Shown in pieces: positions 1 through 9,869 of a stretch of DNA of 64,000 bases; the stretch's first letter is position 1; each line of letters opens with the position of its first letter. A program made the translations under genes and the position numbers. The notes below the pieces were generated by a model that saw nothing but the letters and a program-made list of their open reading frames with translations, did no database searches and was not told the origin of the DNA. Source of the DNA: Sphingobacterium sp. ML3W (GTDB taxonomy: Bacteria; Bacteroidota; Bacteroidia; Sphingobacteriales; Sphingobacteriaceae); assembly GCF_000747525.1 (NCBI RefSeq), contig NZ_CP009278.1:4774001-4838000 (forward strand). The letters run 5' to 3'.

Positions 1-1744
1 ACTGTGCAAAAGATTTCCAATTATATTGAAAAATACTGTTTTTATCATTTTGAATCGTTCCACCATCAGGTAGGAAATATTTTGTTTTTTTTGAAGCACT
101 ATCGTAATAACGTGTACTTTCTCTAAGCTTTCTTGTATTATAACTTTCCTTATCAGCAAAGCGCTCAATCCCTGACTCTTCAAACTGTAAGCCCAATTCA
201 GTACGTAAAGATAAAGAAGGCAATACCTGATATGTCAAGTTAGCAATTGCTTTTAGACTCTTATTATTCAAATTATAGTTTGTATTGGCGCGTTCCTCAA
301 GTGCATTAAAAGAAATATACGTATCTCTCTCATATCCTACGATATCGGGATCATATACATAATTACCCTGTGCATCTCTCGGCGTCAAATATGGGTTAAC
401 GGTACGTGCATAAGTATTGGGGTTGGTAAATGCATCACGATCTTGAATGAAGTTATTCCGATCGGTAGAAGAACCTAATAAATTAATCCCCGCTTTCAGT
501 TTATTACTGATTTTAAAGTTATTGTTTAAAGTCAATGAATAACGACGCATACCCACACCTTTAGTGGCTGCTTGTTCATCATAAAATCCACCAGACAAAT
601 AAAAATCATGTCCTTCTGATCCACCTGAAATTGAAGCTGTATATTGTTGGTTTAATGCTGTACGGTACAATTCATCGCCCCAGTTATGATTCTGGTTGCG
701 CAATTGACTGATGGCATCTTGTGTGGCCGTAGAAAGCCCCGTCAAACCAAATTGACGATAGGTACCCAATTCATTGTTCGCATTTAATAAACGTGCGATA
801 GCACCTTGACTGGTCCGGTAAGTCAAATCTGTACGATTGGCCATTCCCAATTCAAAATCTACCTTCTCCGATGCATTCATCAGATTCAGTTTACTGAAAT
901 CTGGTTTTTGAGTCACAAAACTGTTAGCCGATACCGAAACTTGAGTAGGTCCTTTTTTACCTTTTTTGGTTGTAATTACGATCACACCATTTGCTGCACG
1001 AGCTCCATAAATGGACGTCGCAGCAGCATCCTTTAATACGGTGATGTCCGCAATATCATCAGGGTTGATACCCGCAATCGGTAAATTAGAAAGATTGTTT
1101 AAATTATCTTTATCAAACGTATTGGGCAATGCTGTTCCTTCAATTGGTAAACCATCGATAACCCATAATGGGTCTTGGGTACCATTTAAAGATACCGTAC
1201 CACGGATACGTATTTTTGGAGCGCTGTTTGGCCCACCATTGAGATTACTCAATTGTAAACCGGCTACTTGACCTTCCAATAACTGATCGACACTCGAAAC
1301 ACCAGTTTGCTTGATTTCGTCTAATTTCAACTTATTGTAAGCAGTGGTATTCTTTACTTTACTGATATTGTTATATCCAGTAACAATGACTTCTTCCAAA
1401 GCATTTGCAACTTCTTCCAAAAAAATCGTATTGTATACCTTTCCTACCTGTACCTGCTTATTTTCATAACCGACAAAGGAAACCGTAAAATACTTAACAT
1501 CCGTAGGGATGGTCAGGGTAAAATTCCCCAAGTTATCTGTCACTGCTCCCAGTGCAGATTGTTGGATTTGCCCAGTCACACCGGTAGACTCTCCAACTGC
1601 TGTGCCATCTACAAAAATCGTAGCACCTAAAATCGGTGTTTGCTTTTTGCTATCCAACACTTTTCCCTTTAGGGTGACGGTTTCTTGTGCATAAGAAATG
1701 AGCTGCACGCAAGAAAACACGATCAAGAGGATAAATTTATTCAT
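1..1744 (-). CDS. SusC/RagA-family TonB-dependent receptor, N-terminal part (cut by window start)
   Basis: The minus-strand frame is open from the ATG at 1744 to base 1, giving about 581 residues. The rest lies outside the window. The product starts with a Sec signal (MNKFILLIVF...SYAQ) and a carboxypeptidase-D-regulatory-like domain of about residues 22-110. That domain has a somewhat long insertion before GNFTLTIP. The connector EEVIVTGY and the TonB plug follow, with RIRGT, VIDGLPI and the SusC signature VLKDAAATSIYGARAANG, and then the barrel begins. SusC proteins form the outer-membrane import channel under a SusD lid. The gene starts 24 bp after the metalloprotease stop and is probably co-transcribed with it. 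A susD would be expected downstream, outside the window. The substrate cannot be told from this fragment. Confidence 0.93.
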   Translation of the reverse strand, partial: MNKFILLIVFSCVQLISYAQETVTLKGKVLDSKKQTPILGATIFVDGTAVGESTGVTGQIQQSALGAVTDNLGNFTLTIPTDVKYFTVSFVGYENKQVQVGKVYNTIFLEEVANALEEVIVTGYNNISKVKNTTAYNKLKLDEIKQTGVSSVDQLLEGQVAGLQLSNLNGGPNSAPKIRIRGTVSLNGTQDPLWVIDGLPIEGTALPNTFDKDNLNNLSNLPIAGINPDDIADITVLKDAAATSIYGARAANGVIVITTKKGKKGPTQVSVSANSFVTQKPDFSKLNLMNASEKVDFELGMANRTDLTYRTSQGAIARLLNANNELGTYRQFGLTGLSTATQDAISQLRNQNHNWGDELYRTALNQQYTASISGGSEGHDFYLSGGFYDEQAATKGVGMRRYSLTLNNNFKISNKLKAGINLLGSSTDRNNFIQDRDAFTNPNTYARTVNPYLTPRDAQGNYVYDPDIVGYERDTYISFNALEERANTNYNLNNKSLKAIANLTYQVLPSLSLRTELGLQFEESGIERFADKESYNTRKLRESTRYYDSASKKTKYFLPDGGTIQNDKNSIFQYNWKSFAQ

Positions 1745-1768
1745 GTGTTTTATTATATATAAATTTTG

Positions 1769-4384
1769 TTAATTACTTGTATTTAAAGAACTATTGATAC
1801 GCATCAATAAGTCTTGATAATGAGCCTGAGTAGTGAAATCGCCTGAAGATTGTGCTGCTTTAATTAATTTTTGAATTTGAATCAATTCAGCACGTTTTAC
1901 TGTTAACATTTCTGCTGTTCTACTCATACCAGAAACATGAACATTACGTAAATTGTTCTCTTCACCAATTCCATGAGCTACACCATGTACAGGACAGAAA
2001 ACAGGTTTTGCCGCTTGCATGAATTGGTCTACAAAAGATAATTTTTTTGTATTTAGCTTATCCATACTTTTATTGTTCGTTACCAACAAAATATCAATAT
2101 AGTTTTGTTGTAACATGCGTGCATCGATATCTAAATTTTGCTTTGCAATCGTTTTTGCAAAAATATCCTGACGCAATGTTTTCAAGAATTCCTCAATACT
2201 CCAAGCTTGATCACGTCCGAAAAGTAATTCCATTTCCGTCATACGCAATAGCCGTTGATCCTGAAGCAAGTTGTATAACAAACTATATTGGAATTCTCTC
2301 TTTAATGTATAGGGTGCATATTCAAATGATCCTACTGGGCTATCTTTCAAAGGAAATGTTTTCGTCATCAACTCCTTGCGGAACAACCATTCGGGCAAGG
2401 TGAAAACATGCTCCTTCAAATACGCTAATGCTTCTATTTGGGTCTGACGAGGGACTGGTGCGTAAGCATCTTTACCGTCTCCTAGAACTGGATTATTTAA
2501 ATAAATACCACCAATATTATTCGAAACATGATCCGCATAAGCATACCATTGTCCGATAACAGCCATGTATAATTTGCCTGCTTTATAGTAGTCCTGACCA
2601 GCAATAGTTGTCCAATTAATAATTTGGGGCATTATGCGTTTCAAATTTTTCAAACCATAAGCACCCGCCAGCATCGCATTATCGCCAAGATCCTCGGATT
2701 GCGATCTTGGGTCCACTGTATTCTTATGATCCTGTTGTTCTCCATACCAATAGTATGGATTATCTTGTTTCGATTCTATCTCTTTCTTAAGCAAAGGAAG
2801 TTCTTCCCAAGCCGTTTTATTCGGATACCAACGGTATGCCCAAGCAATTGCATATTTATCGTATAAACCAATAATTGGGGTAATGGCTTTTACTTGATCT
2901 TCGGGTTGCGCCACATAGTTAAAGCGAGCATAATCCATGATAGATGTCGCCGTACCACCCATCTTTTCTGTGAAAGAAGCTGATCGTAGTGAATCTACTG
3001 GAAAACTATACGAAGAACCCATATTATGCTTCAATCCTAAGGTATGTCCAATCTCATGTGATGATACAAAGCGGATAGCGTGTGCCATCTTCTCATCTGA
3101 AAATACATTACCACGAACGGAGGTATCGATAACACCAGTCTGCACACGCATCCAAGTATTTAACGCCGTCATCACATTATGCCACCAGATGACATCAGCT
3201 TCCAAAATTTCACCTGTACGGGGGTCAACTACTGAAGGCCCCATTGCGTTGGCTTGTGGAGAAGCAGCATAGGTAATAGCAGAGGTGTTGGCATCGTCAA
3301 TATCAAAGTCCATTCTAGCAGGGACTTCTTTTGCAATAATAGCATCTTTAAAACCGGCTTCTTCAAATGCTGTTTGCCAATCGTGCACACCTTCAATAAT
3401 TTGTTTACGCCATTGCTGTGGTGTCGCTGGATCGATATAGAATACGATTTGTTTTTTAGGAACAACCAATTCTCCTGCTATATAACGTGCCACGTCTTCT
3501 TCGCGAGGCTCTAAGCGCCAGCGCGTTACTAATTCTCTTTTTTCAAGTTCTTGTTGTTTATCAGAAAAATACCACCGAGGTGTGGTAAAGTAACCCACTC
3601 TTGGATCTGAGAAACGTGGTTTCATTGCTTCTTTTGGTAATTCCAAGATATTACTTGTCACCGTCAAACTGATTGGAATAGATTCGTTTCCTTCCGTTAC
3701 GCGTGTCGATAATATCGAACGGATTACGACATTATTATCAAAGGATTTCATTTGATCGATAATGGATAGTGCCGTCTTTGGTGAGGTTCCTAATCCAATA
3801 TTGGTAAATACATCATTGAAACTCTTTTCAGTACCATCAAAGATCTTGTTTACCTTAATGATGACGGAAGATGAGTCTTTATTATACCCTTCGATCTTGA
3901 ATGATTCGATGAAAGAAGGGGTAAAATTATCAGCCACAGAACGTGCAATAGCATCTTCTATGGGTACTTCGACTTGTGGTTTAATCTCACTTGCCCAAAT
4001 TTCTTTACGCGCTTTCTTTAAGGAGAAACGAATAACTTTATTTTCATAATTCATTCCCTTATTTAAACCTGCTTCGTTCAAAGCTAAAGGCACAGAAGAA
4101 ATTTTATTGATCAATAAAAAGTCTTGCTCTAATTTTTCTAGCGGAATTTCAAAGAAGAAATCCTTCTCCTTATTAATAACATTAAAAACACCACTATCAA
4201 TTTTGGCATTTTTTAAAAACTTGTCATAAACTAATACGGAATCCTTTTTTGTGGAATCAGCAGTAACAACTTTCTTTTTACCTAAGCCTAAAGGACTGAG
4301 CAGCTGACAAGAATTGAGAATGAAAATAGAAAAGAAACTTAAGCATGCAAATGCTGAACTTCTTTTGAAATGCAGATTATTCAT
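1769..4384 (-). CDS. Zinc-dependent metalloprotease lipoprotein (DUF5117/DUF5118/DUF4953 type)
   Basis: This 871-residue protein has a lipoprotein signal ending in LNSC, with the lipidated Cys at about residue 26. The extended zinc motif HEIGHTLGLKH is at residues 443-453. It fits the metzincin pattern HExxHxxGxxH, so three His should bind zinc and Glu444 should be the catalytic base. The long N-terminal half (about 45-310) and the segment after the motif match the DUF5117-DUF5118-DUF4953 architecture known in Bacteroidota, which I name from memory of the family. The gene lies 24 bp upstream of the SusC-like receptor. That suggests an envelope protease that generates or processes peptides for the receptor, which is an inference. 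All motif residues are intact and the length is normal for the family. Confidence 0.88.
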   Translation of the reverse strand: MNNLHFKRSSAFACLSFFSIFILNSCQLLSPLGLGKKKVVTADSTKKDSVLVYDKFLKNAKIDSGVFNVINKEKDFFFEIPLEKLEQDFLLINKISSVPLALNEAGLNKGMNYENKVIRFSLKKARKEIWASEIKPQVEVPIEDAIARSVADNFTPSFIESFKIEGYNKDSSSVIIKVNKIFDGTEKSFNDVFTNIGLGTSPKTALSIIDQMKSFDNNVVIRSILSTRVTEGNESIPISLTVTSNILELPKEAMKPRFSDPRVGYFTTPRWYFSDKQQELEKRELVTRWRLEPREEDVARYIAGELVVPKKQIVFYIDPATPQQWRKQIIEGVHDWQTAFEEAGFKDAIIAKEVPARMDFDIDDANTSAITYAASPQANAMGPSVVDPRTGEILEADVIWWHNVMTALNTWMRVQTGVIDTSVRGNVFSDEKMAHAIRFVSSHEIGHTLGLKHNMGSSYSFPVDSLRSASFTEKMGGTATSIMDYARFNYVAQPEDQVKAITPIIGLYDKYAIAWAYRWYPNKTAWEELPLLKKEIESKQDNPYYWYGEQQDHKNTVDPRSQSEDLGDNAMLAGAYGLKNLKRIMPQIINWTTIAGQDYYKAGKLYMAVIGQWYAYADHVSNNIGGIYLNNPVLGDGKDAYAPVPRQTQIEALAYLKEHVFTLPEWLFRKELMTKTFPLKDSPVGSFEYAPYTLKREFQYSLLYNLLQDQRLLRMTEMELLFGRDQAWSIEEFLKTLRQDIFAKTIAKQNLDIDARMLQQNYIDILLVTNNKSMDKLNTKKLSFVDQFMQAAKPVFCPVHGVAHGIGEENNLRNVHVSGMSRTAEMLTVKRAELIQIQKLIKAAQSSGDFTTQAHYQDLLMRINSSLNTSN

Positions 4385-4542
4385 TTGTAATTATATTATA
4401 GGACTAATAGATACAGGGCGGTGAAGATGCCAATATATTATCAATCCAAAAAGCAATTCCGAGTGAAGACGTAAATTTTAGGAGTGAGTCCGCATTATTG
4501 ATGGAAGAATTAACCCAGGACTATTAAACTTTTGTCTTATAT

Positions 4543-6024
4543 TTATTGACTATCAATTGGTATAGGAGGTAAATAAACCGTAAAGTGAGTTTCAGTCTGC
4601 TGTATCTCAAAGCCTTGAACATGATAAAAATCATAGACATGTGCAATCATATGCGTACCATAACCTGCAGAATCCATATCTGATTTTTTTAACAAAACAC
4701 TATTTTTCACAGCAATTCGACCACCCATTTCAGTGATAACAATCGTCAATGGCTGCATCTTACTGAGTTCATTATGCTTAATCGCATTTTCAATCAAAAT
4801 CTGCAAACTGAACCTTGGAATACTTAAAGCTAACGCTTCTTGAGAAATAGAGATCTCCAATGGATTGAGCGTATCGACGAAGCGAATTTTTTGCAAGAAG
4901 AAATATTCTTCAGCAAGTACTACCTCTTCACGTATGGTCGCTAAACCAGAATCATCGCCACTTAAAAATTTACGGTATACTTTCGCCATTTTTCCAACAA
5001 AAACTTTTGCTTGCACTGGATCTTTCCCAATCAACTGCTGCAATGAGCCGAGGGCGTTGAAGAGGAAGTGGGGATCAACTTTACGCTTCAGATTCTCAAA
5101 ACGTAACAATGCATCTTCTTTTTGATATTCCAGATTTCTAAGACTTAAGCGTTTGGCCTTTCTATTTTGTAGATCCATCAAAAACATACAGAAAAGCATT
5201 ATCCCTATACCAATTGCTCCAAGGAAAAAACTCACCCTACTTATACTATGCACATCGTCTTGAGTTGTGAGCAAAAGTACATTGACAAAAAACTTATTTT
5301 CCGAAAATATCCCTTTAAGCTTATACTCGTTCACAATTACATCAAGAATCAGATATTCAGATAAAATAGTGCTATCTTTTACTGGATAGCTCACAAAATT
5401 CTTTTTTTTCTTTTCCCCTACTCTAGCTAAATCAGGATGCATCAAACATATCCCATCTTGATCGTATAATTCGAAATATGCACGCATACCTATTTTCTGA
5501 TTGGCAACATAGGTATTCAATCGATTCAGATCTAAAATCAATTGAAGTATTCCAGTCCTTGTTTTTATGAAAACCTCCAAGTACTTATCGCTTTGAACTT
5601 GAATAAATCTGACAGATTTAAAACCGTTTGAAATTTCACTTGCAACTTGGGTAGGAACGCTCACATTTGGATTCTCATACCATTCAAATTCTTTCGAAAA
5701 ATACGCACCACTACTCTTCCAGAAGGAGTAGGATAGAATAAATTGACTCACATCACCTTGTTCTATCAATTTATTGATAAAGCCTTGTTGATTCTCATCT
5801 GCCGCAATCCCCATCAACTGAAAGGTACGCTCAAAGTCATCAAATTCCTTCTGAACAAGCTGTGCCTTTTCAAGTGATATCTCCTTCAAGAATCGCGTAT
5901 TAAATTCCTCCAATCGTTGGTCAATCACTCGAAACATGAGCAAATAGACAACTAGAGTACAAATAATCGCTAAACCAAAGATTAGAAAGCGATTGCGTTT
6001 AAGAGAAAATAAAGATTGTTGCAT
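4543..6024 (-). CDS. LytS/YehU-type sensor histidine kinase, orphan
   Basis: This 493-residue inner-membrane kinase has transmembrane helices at about residues 13-32 and 263-287. They enclose a periplasmic sensor region of about 230 residues that is probably Cache/PDC-like. The cytoplasmic part starts with a short coiled coil and a His_kinase (PF06580) core with VDPHFLFNAL (phospho-acceptor His319), followed by a HATPase domain with the N-box LIENAIKHN. The glycine box is weak (SAGYGTHMI instead of the usual GxGLxN). LytS-type kinases normally sit beside a LytTR response regulator, but none is present in this window. The left neighbour is the metalloprotease gene, 158 bp away. The right neighbour is sufD, separated by a terminator. 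Signal and partner are unknown. Confidence 0.87.
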   Translation of the reverse strand: MQQSLFSLKRNRFLIFGLAIICTLVVYLLMFRVIDQRLEEFNTRFLKEISLEKAQLVQKEFDDFERTFQLMGIAADENQQGFINKLIEQGDVSQFILSYSFWKSSGAYFSKEFEWYENPNVSVPTQVASEISNGFKSVRFIQVQSDKYLEVFIKTRTGILQLILDLNRLNTYVANQKIGMRAYFELYDQDGICLMHPDLARVGEKKKKNFVSYPVKDSTILSEYLILDVIVNEYKLKGIFSENKFFVNVLLLTTQDDVHSISRVSFFLGAIGIGIMLFCMFLMDLQNRKAKRLSLRNLEYQKEDALLRFENLKRKVDPHFLFNALGSLQQLIGKDPVQAKVFVGKMAKVYRKFLSGDDSGLATIREEVVLAEEYFFLQKIRFVDTLNPLEISISQEALALSIPRFSLQILIENAIKHNELSKMQPLTIVITEMGGRIAVKNSVLLKKSDMDSAGYGTHMIAHVYDFYHVQGFEIQQTETHFTVYLPPIPIDSQ

Positions 6025-6052
6025 ATTTTAAGATTAACCGCTCTGCCTGCGG

Positions 6053-6090
6053 AAAAAAAAACGTTTGAATTAAAATTCAAACGTTTTTAT
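6053..6090 (-). terminator. Intrinsic terminator of the suf operon
   Basis: The inverted repeat AACGTTTGAATT...AATTCAAACGTT has arms at about 6057-6071 and 6074-6088. On the minus strand it is followed by eight T residues. It begins just after the sufD stop codon and separates suf from the kinase gene. Confidence 0.88.
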
Positions 6091-6109
6091 ATATCGAAAT
6101 AGTTTGAAA

Positions 6110-7411
6110 CTATTTGCTTGTCAAGCTTTCTTCAACCAGCTCTTCTACATATTGACGAACAACCTGATTCGAGAATCTGCTTGTAACATCAAATGCGAAA
6201 GCATGTACCAATAAGATACGTGCGGCTTCTTCACCGATACCTCTTGCTCTTAGGTAGAAAAGGGCATCGTTGTCAAACTGACCAATGGTACAACCGTGCG
6301 AACACTTCACATCATCAGCAAAAATTTCCAATTGAGGTTTTGTGTAAACCGCTGATTTATCAGAAATCAACAAGTTATTATTTTGTTGAAATGCGTTCGT
6401 TTTTTGTGCATCTTCACGAACGAAAATCTTTCCGTTAAAAACAGCTGTCGATTCGCCCTGTGTTATGTTTTTATACCATTCGTATGATTCACAATGAGGT
6501 TTCATATGATCCACTTCTGTATGGTTATCTACCAATTGCTTATCATCTGTCAAGTTGATACCATATAGGTGACTCTCCACATTTTCAGCATCAAGACGTA
6601 CATTGATATTATTTCTAATAAATGATGCACCTGGGAAATTACAGTTATAGTTGTTATATAAACTGTACTTCTCTTGATAGATTTCGGTATGATTAAAGTA
6701 GTGGCTTACTGAGGCTGCTACTTGCAAATAATAATGTTGCATTTTAGCATTCTCTTTCACAACAATCTCAGAAACTTTATTCTGAATGTTTTTAGCAGCA
6801 CCATCTGCGGTCATATAAGACTCGATAATCTCTACTTCAGCATTTGCCTCCACAACAATCAAATTACGCGTTTGCGAAAAGAAATCTTCTTGACCTGTCG
6901 CAACGTGAATAATATGGATTGGTTTTGACAAGATTGTGTTTTTCGCTAATGCTACAAAAACACCGTTTGTATACCCTGCAGTATTCAATGCTACGAATGG
7001 ATTCGTTGTTTTGTCTGCATACTGTGCAAAATGAGCTTTAAAAGCAGGCTCTTCCACAGCATCTTCCATAGTTTTAACGATAAGACCGTTCTCCTCTTCC
7101 AACGAAGAGAATGAAAGCATGTATTGACCGTTAACTAATACGATGCGGTGTGCATCCAAATTCGGAATTTCACCAGCACTAAAATCTAACCCTTCAATAT
7201 CCACATCCGAATTCAATACATATGATTGATCGATAAGCTTATGAATATTGGTGTATTTCCACTCTTCATCTTTCACGGTAGGAAAGCCAACTGCAGAAAA
7301 GCGATCAAAAGCTTGTTGACGTATTGCCGACAAAAATGTAGGCTCTGTCCCTTGCTCTTGAAAACTGCTCAACACTTGTTGAAGTAATGATTCTGAAACT
7401 AATGTATTCAT
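6110..7411 (-). CDS. sufD: Fe-S cluster assembly protein SufD
   Basis: This 433-residue scaffold subunit partners SufB and SufC in the SufBC2D complex, which assembles Fe-S clusters in the cytoplasm. The family is recognised from the C-terminal beta-helix region. Key segments are VKCSHGCTIGQFD (about 365-377), FYLRARGI, and the N-terminal DEEWKYTNI segment typical of SufD. The length is normal. It is the last gene of a minus-strand sufB-sufC-sufD operon, 54 bp after sufC, and is followed directly by a strong terminator. The cysteine desulfurase SufS, which often follows in Bacteroidota, is not here. Confidence 0.95.
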   Translation of the reverse strand: MNTLVSESLLQQVLSSFQEQGTEPTFLSAIRQQAFDRFSAVGFPTVKDEEWKYTNIHKLIDQSYVLNSDVDIEGLDFSAGEIPNLDAHRIVLVNGQYMLSFSSLEEENGLIVKTMEDAVEEPAFKAHFAQYADKTTNPFVALNTAGYTNGVFVALAKNTILSKPIHIIHVATGQEDFFSQTRNLIVVEANAEVEIIESYMTADGAAKNIQNKVSEIVVKENAKMQHYYLQVAASVSHYFNHTEIYQEKYSLYNNYNCNFPGASFIRNNINVRLDAENVESHLYGINLTDDKQLVDNHTEVDHMKPHCESYEWYKNITQGESTAVFNGKIFVREDAQKTNAFQQNNNLLISDKSAVYTKPQLEIFADDVKCSHGCTIGQFDNDALFYLRARGIGEEAARILLVHAFAFDVTSRFSNQVVRQYVEELVEESLTSK

Positions 7412-7465
7412 TTTATATTTTAATCAAATCGCTAAAAACCCTATTCCTTAAAAAGATTGGAGTCA

Positions 7466-8224
7466 CTATGCGTTTTGTGCGTCTAATTCTTTTAACCAAT
7501 CGTAACCTTTTTCTTCCAATTCTAAAGCTAATTCTTTAGGACCGGACTTCACAATACGTCCGTTGTACAATACGTGAACCACATCAGGCACGATATAATC
7601 TAAAAGACGTTGGTAGTGTGTGATGACAACAAAAGCATTTCCTTCTGAACGCAATTGATTTACACCATTTGCTACAATACGTAATGCATCAATATCTAGA
7701 CCTGAATCTGTTTCATCCAAAATTGCTAATTTAGGGTTCAACATCGCCAATTGGAAGATTTCATTACGCTTTTTCTCACCACCTGAGAAGCCTTCATTCA
7801 ATGAACGATTAGCCAAATTAGCAGAAAACTCCACTAATTGTTGCTTTTCTTTCACCATTTTCAAGAATTCTTTTGCTTCCATTGGAGGCAAACCTTTATA
7901 TGCGCGAATATCGTTGACAGCTGTCTTCAAAAAGTTAATATTCGATACTCCTGGTATTTCGATTGGGTACTGAAAAGCTAAAAACAAGCCCTCACGAGCG
8001 CGATCTTCTGGAGATAACTCCAATAAATCAACATTCTCCAACAAAGCTTCACCTTCTGTCACTTCGTACACATCACGACCGGCTAAAACATTTCCTAAAG
8101 TACTTTTTCCAGCACCGTTTGGACCCATGATTGCATGAATCTCACCTGCTTTTACTTCCAGATTTAAACCCTTTAAAATTTGTTTGCCGTCTACAGACGC
8201 GTGTAAATTTTTTATACTTAACAT
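7466..8224 (-). CDS. sufC: Fe-S cluster assembly ATPase SufC
   Basis: SufC is the ABC-type ATPase that drives conformational change in SufBC2D. I chose the ATG at 8224 (MLSIKNLHASV, 252 residues). The 13 extra residues from an upstream ATG at 8263 do not look like SufC, and the shorter form matches the family length of about 250. Visible motifs are Walker A GPNGAGKS, the degenerate signature LNEGFSGGEKKR typical of SufC, Walker B LAILDETDSGLD, and the H-loop in VVITHYQRLL. It lies 68 bp after sufB when counted from the chosen start. Confidence 0.96.
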   Translation of the reverse strand: MLSIKNLHASVDGKQILKGLNLEVKAGEIHAIMGPNGAGKSTLGNVLAGRDVYEVTEGEALLENVDLLELSPEDRAREGLFLAFQYPIEIPGVSNINFLKTAVNDIRAYKGLPPMEAKEFLKMVKEKQQLVEFSANLANRSLNEGFSGGEKKRNEIFQLAMLNPKLAILDETDSGLDIDALRIVANGVNQLRSEGNAFVVITHYQRLLDYIVPDVVHVLYNGRIVKSGPKELALELEEKGYDWLKELDAQNA

Positions 8225-8292
8225 TTCTTTATTAGTATTGTGTATTGCATATAGCGCCATCATCTAGCTCCTATCCGCAAAATTTTCTATAT

Positions 8293-9744
8293 CTATCCTA
8301 CTGAACCTTCTAATGAAATCGCTAACAATTTCTGTGCTTCTACTGCAAACTCCATTGGCAATTGGTTTAACACTTCTTTTGCGTAACCATTGACAATAAG
8401 ACCTACCGCCTTTTCCGAATCGATACCACGTTGATTTAGATAAAAGACTTGATCCTCTCCGATTTTCGAAGTAGTAGCCTCATGCTCCAAAGTTGCTGTA
8501 TTATTACGATTCTCGATGTAAGGGAATGTATGCGCACCACAACGGTCTCCAATCAATAGCGAGTCACATTGTGTAAAGTTTCTTGCATTATCGGCATTAG
8601 GACCAATTTTCACCAATCCTCTATAGCTATTATGGCTTCTACCTGCAGAAATTCCTTTAGAAATAATTTTTGATTTGGTATTCTTTCCGATGTGAATCAT
8701 CTTCGTACCCGTATCTGCTACTTGCATATTACGCGTCATCGCTACTGAATAAAACTCACCTACTGAGTTGTCACCTTTTAAGATTACGCCTGGATATTTC
8801 CATGTAATTGCAGATCCCGTCTCGACCTGTGTCCATGAGATTTTACTATTATCCCCTTTACAGATACCACGCTTCGTTACGAAGTTGAAAATACCACCTT
8901 TACCATCTTTATCACCAGGATACCAGTTTTGTACCGTAGAATATTTTATTTCAGCGTCTTTCTCAGCGATTAATTCAACTACAGCTGCGTGTAATTGATT
9001 TTCATCACGCATTGGGGCAGTACAACCTTCCAAATAGGAAACGTAAGCACCTTCTTCAGCTACAATTAATGTACGCTCAAATTGACCTGTATTTTGCGCA
9101 TTGATACGGAAATATGTTGACAGTTCCATTGGGCAACGAACGCCTTTTGGTATGTAAACAAAAGATCCATCTGAAAACACAGCTGAATTTAATGCGGCAT
9201 AAATATTATCGGTTTGAGGAACTACTGTTCCCAGATATTTTTTTATTAATTCGGGATACTCTTGAACAGCCTCCCCAAAAGAACAAAAAATCACACCCTG
9301 TTCTTTCAATTTTTCACGGAAAGTTGTTTTCACAGACACTGAATCAAATACAGCATCTACGGCTACAACTCCTGCTAAAATTTTCTGTTCATCCAAAGGA
9401 ATTCCTAGTTTCGCAAAAGTAGACAACAATTCAGGGTCTACCTCGTCCAAACTATTTAATTGCGGCTTTGCCTTCGGCGCCGCATAATATGAAATGCCTT
9501 GAAAATCAACCTCAGGTGTTTCAAAATTTTGCCATTTAGGCATTTTTAGGGTCTGAAAATGACGGAATGCTTTCAATCTCCACTCCAATAACCATTCAGG
9601 TTCGTTCTTCTTAGCTGAAATAAAACGCACGGTGTCTTCTGTAAGACCAATCGGCGCAAATTCCATTTCGATGTCTGTTGTGAACCCGTATTTATATTCC
9701 TCGAGCTCCAGCTCTTTTAGTAAATCGTCGTCTTTAGTACTCAT
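8293..9744 (-). CDS. sufB: Fe-S cluster assembly protein SufB
   Basis: This 483-residue core scaffold of SufBC2D is the first gene of the operon. Family hallmarks are GSFVYIPKGVRCPMELSTYF, LEGCTAP, KRGICKGDNSKISWTQVETG and the C-terminal CDSLLIGDRCGAHTFPY. The last contains the conserved Cys region implicated in cluster assembly. The length agrees with other SufB proteins of about 480 residues. A TAnnTTTG-type -7 element lies about 60 bp upstream of the ATG. A perfect inverted repeat with a CRP/FNR-like core lies about 125-145 bp upstream (both annotated separately), so transcriptional control from the divergent intergenic region is likely. Confidence 0.97.
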   Translation of the reverse strand: MSTKDDDLLKELELEEYKYGFTTDIEMEFAPIGLTEDTVRFISAKKNEPEWLLEWRLKAFRHFQTLKMPKWQNFETPEVDFQGISYYAAPKAKPQLNSLDEVDPELLSTFAKLGIPLDEQKILAGVVAVDAVFDSVSVKTTFREKLKEQGVIFCSFGEAVQEYPELIKKYLGTVVPQTDNIYAALNSAVFSDGSFVYIPKGVRCPMELSTYFRINAQNTGQFERTLIVAEEGAYVSYLEGCTAPMRDENQLHAAVVELIAEKDAEIKYSTVQNWYPGDKDGKGGIFNFVTKRGICKGDNSKISWTQVETGSAITWKYPGVILKGDNSVGEFYSVAMTRNMQVADTGTKMIHIGKNTKSKIISKGISAGRSHNSYRGLVKIGPNADNARNFTQCDSLLIGDRCGAHTFPYIENRNNTATLEHEATTSKIGEDQVFYLNQRGIDSEKAVGLIVNGYAKEVLNQLPMEFAVEAQKLLAISLEGSVG

Positions 9745-9803
9745 AGTTCGCTCTCACGGTTTAAAAAATTGCACATAGGTAAAACCCACAATCTTCTGAG
9801 CTA

Positions 9804-9811
9804 CAAAGTTA
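9804..9811 (-). promoter_or_regulatory. Candidate -7 element for sufBCD
   Basis: On the minus strand these bases read TAACTTTG, an exact match to the Bacteroidota -7 consensus TAnnTTTG. The sufB ATG is 60 bp downstream. No TTG is found at the usual 17-23 bp spacing upstream, so the site may depend on an activator. Confidence 0.5.
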
Positions 9812-9869
9812 CGATTTACAAGCCAATAAATCGTTACTTTTAGCAGTTACAACGCTCATTTTGATGAAA

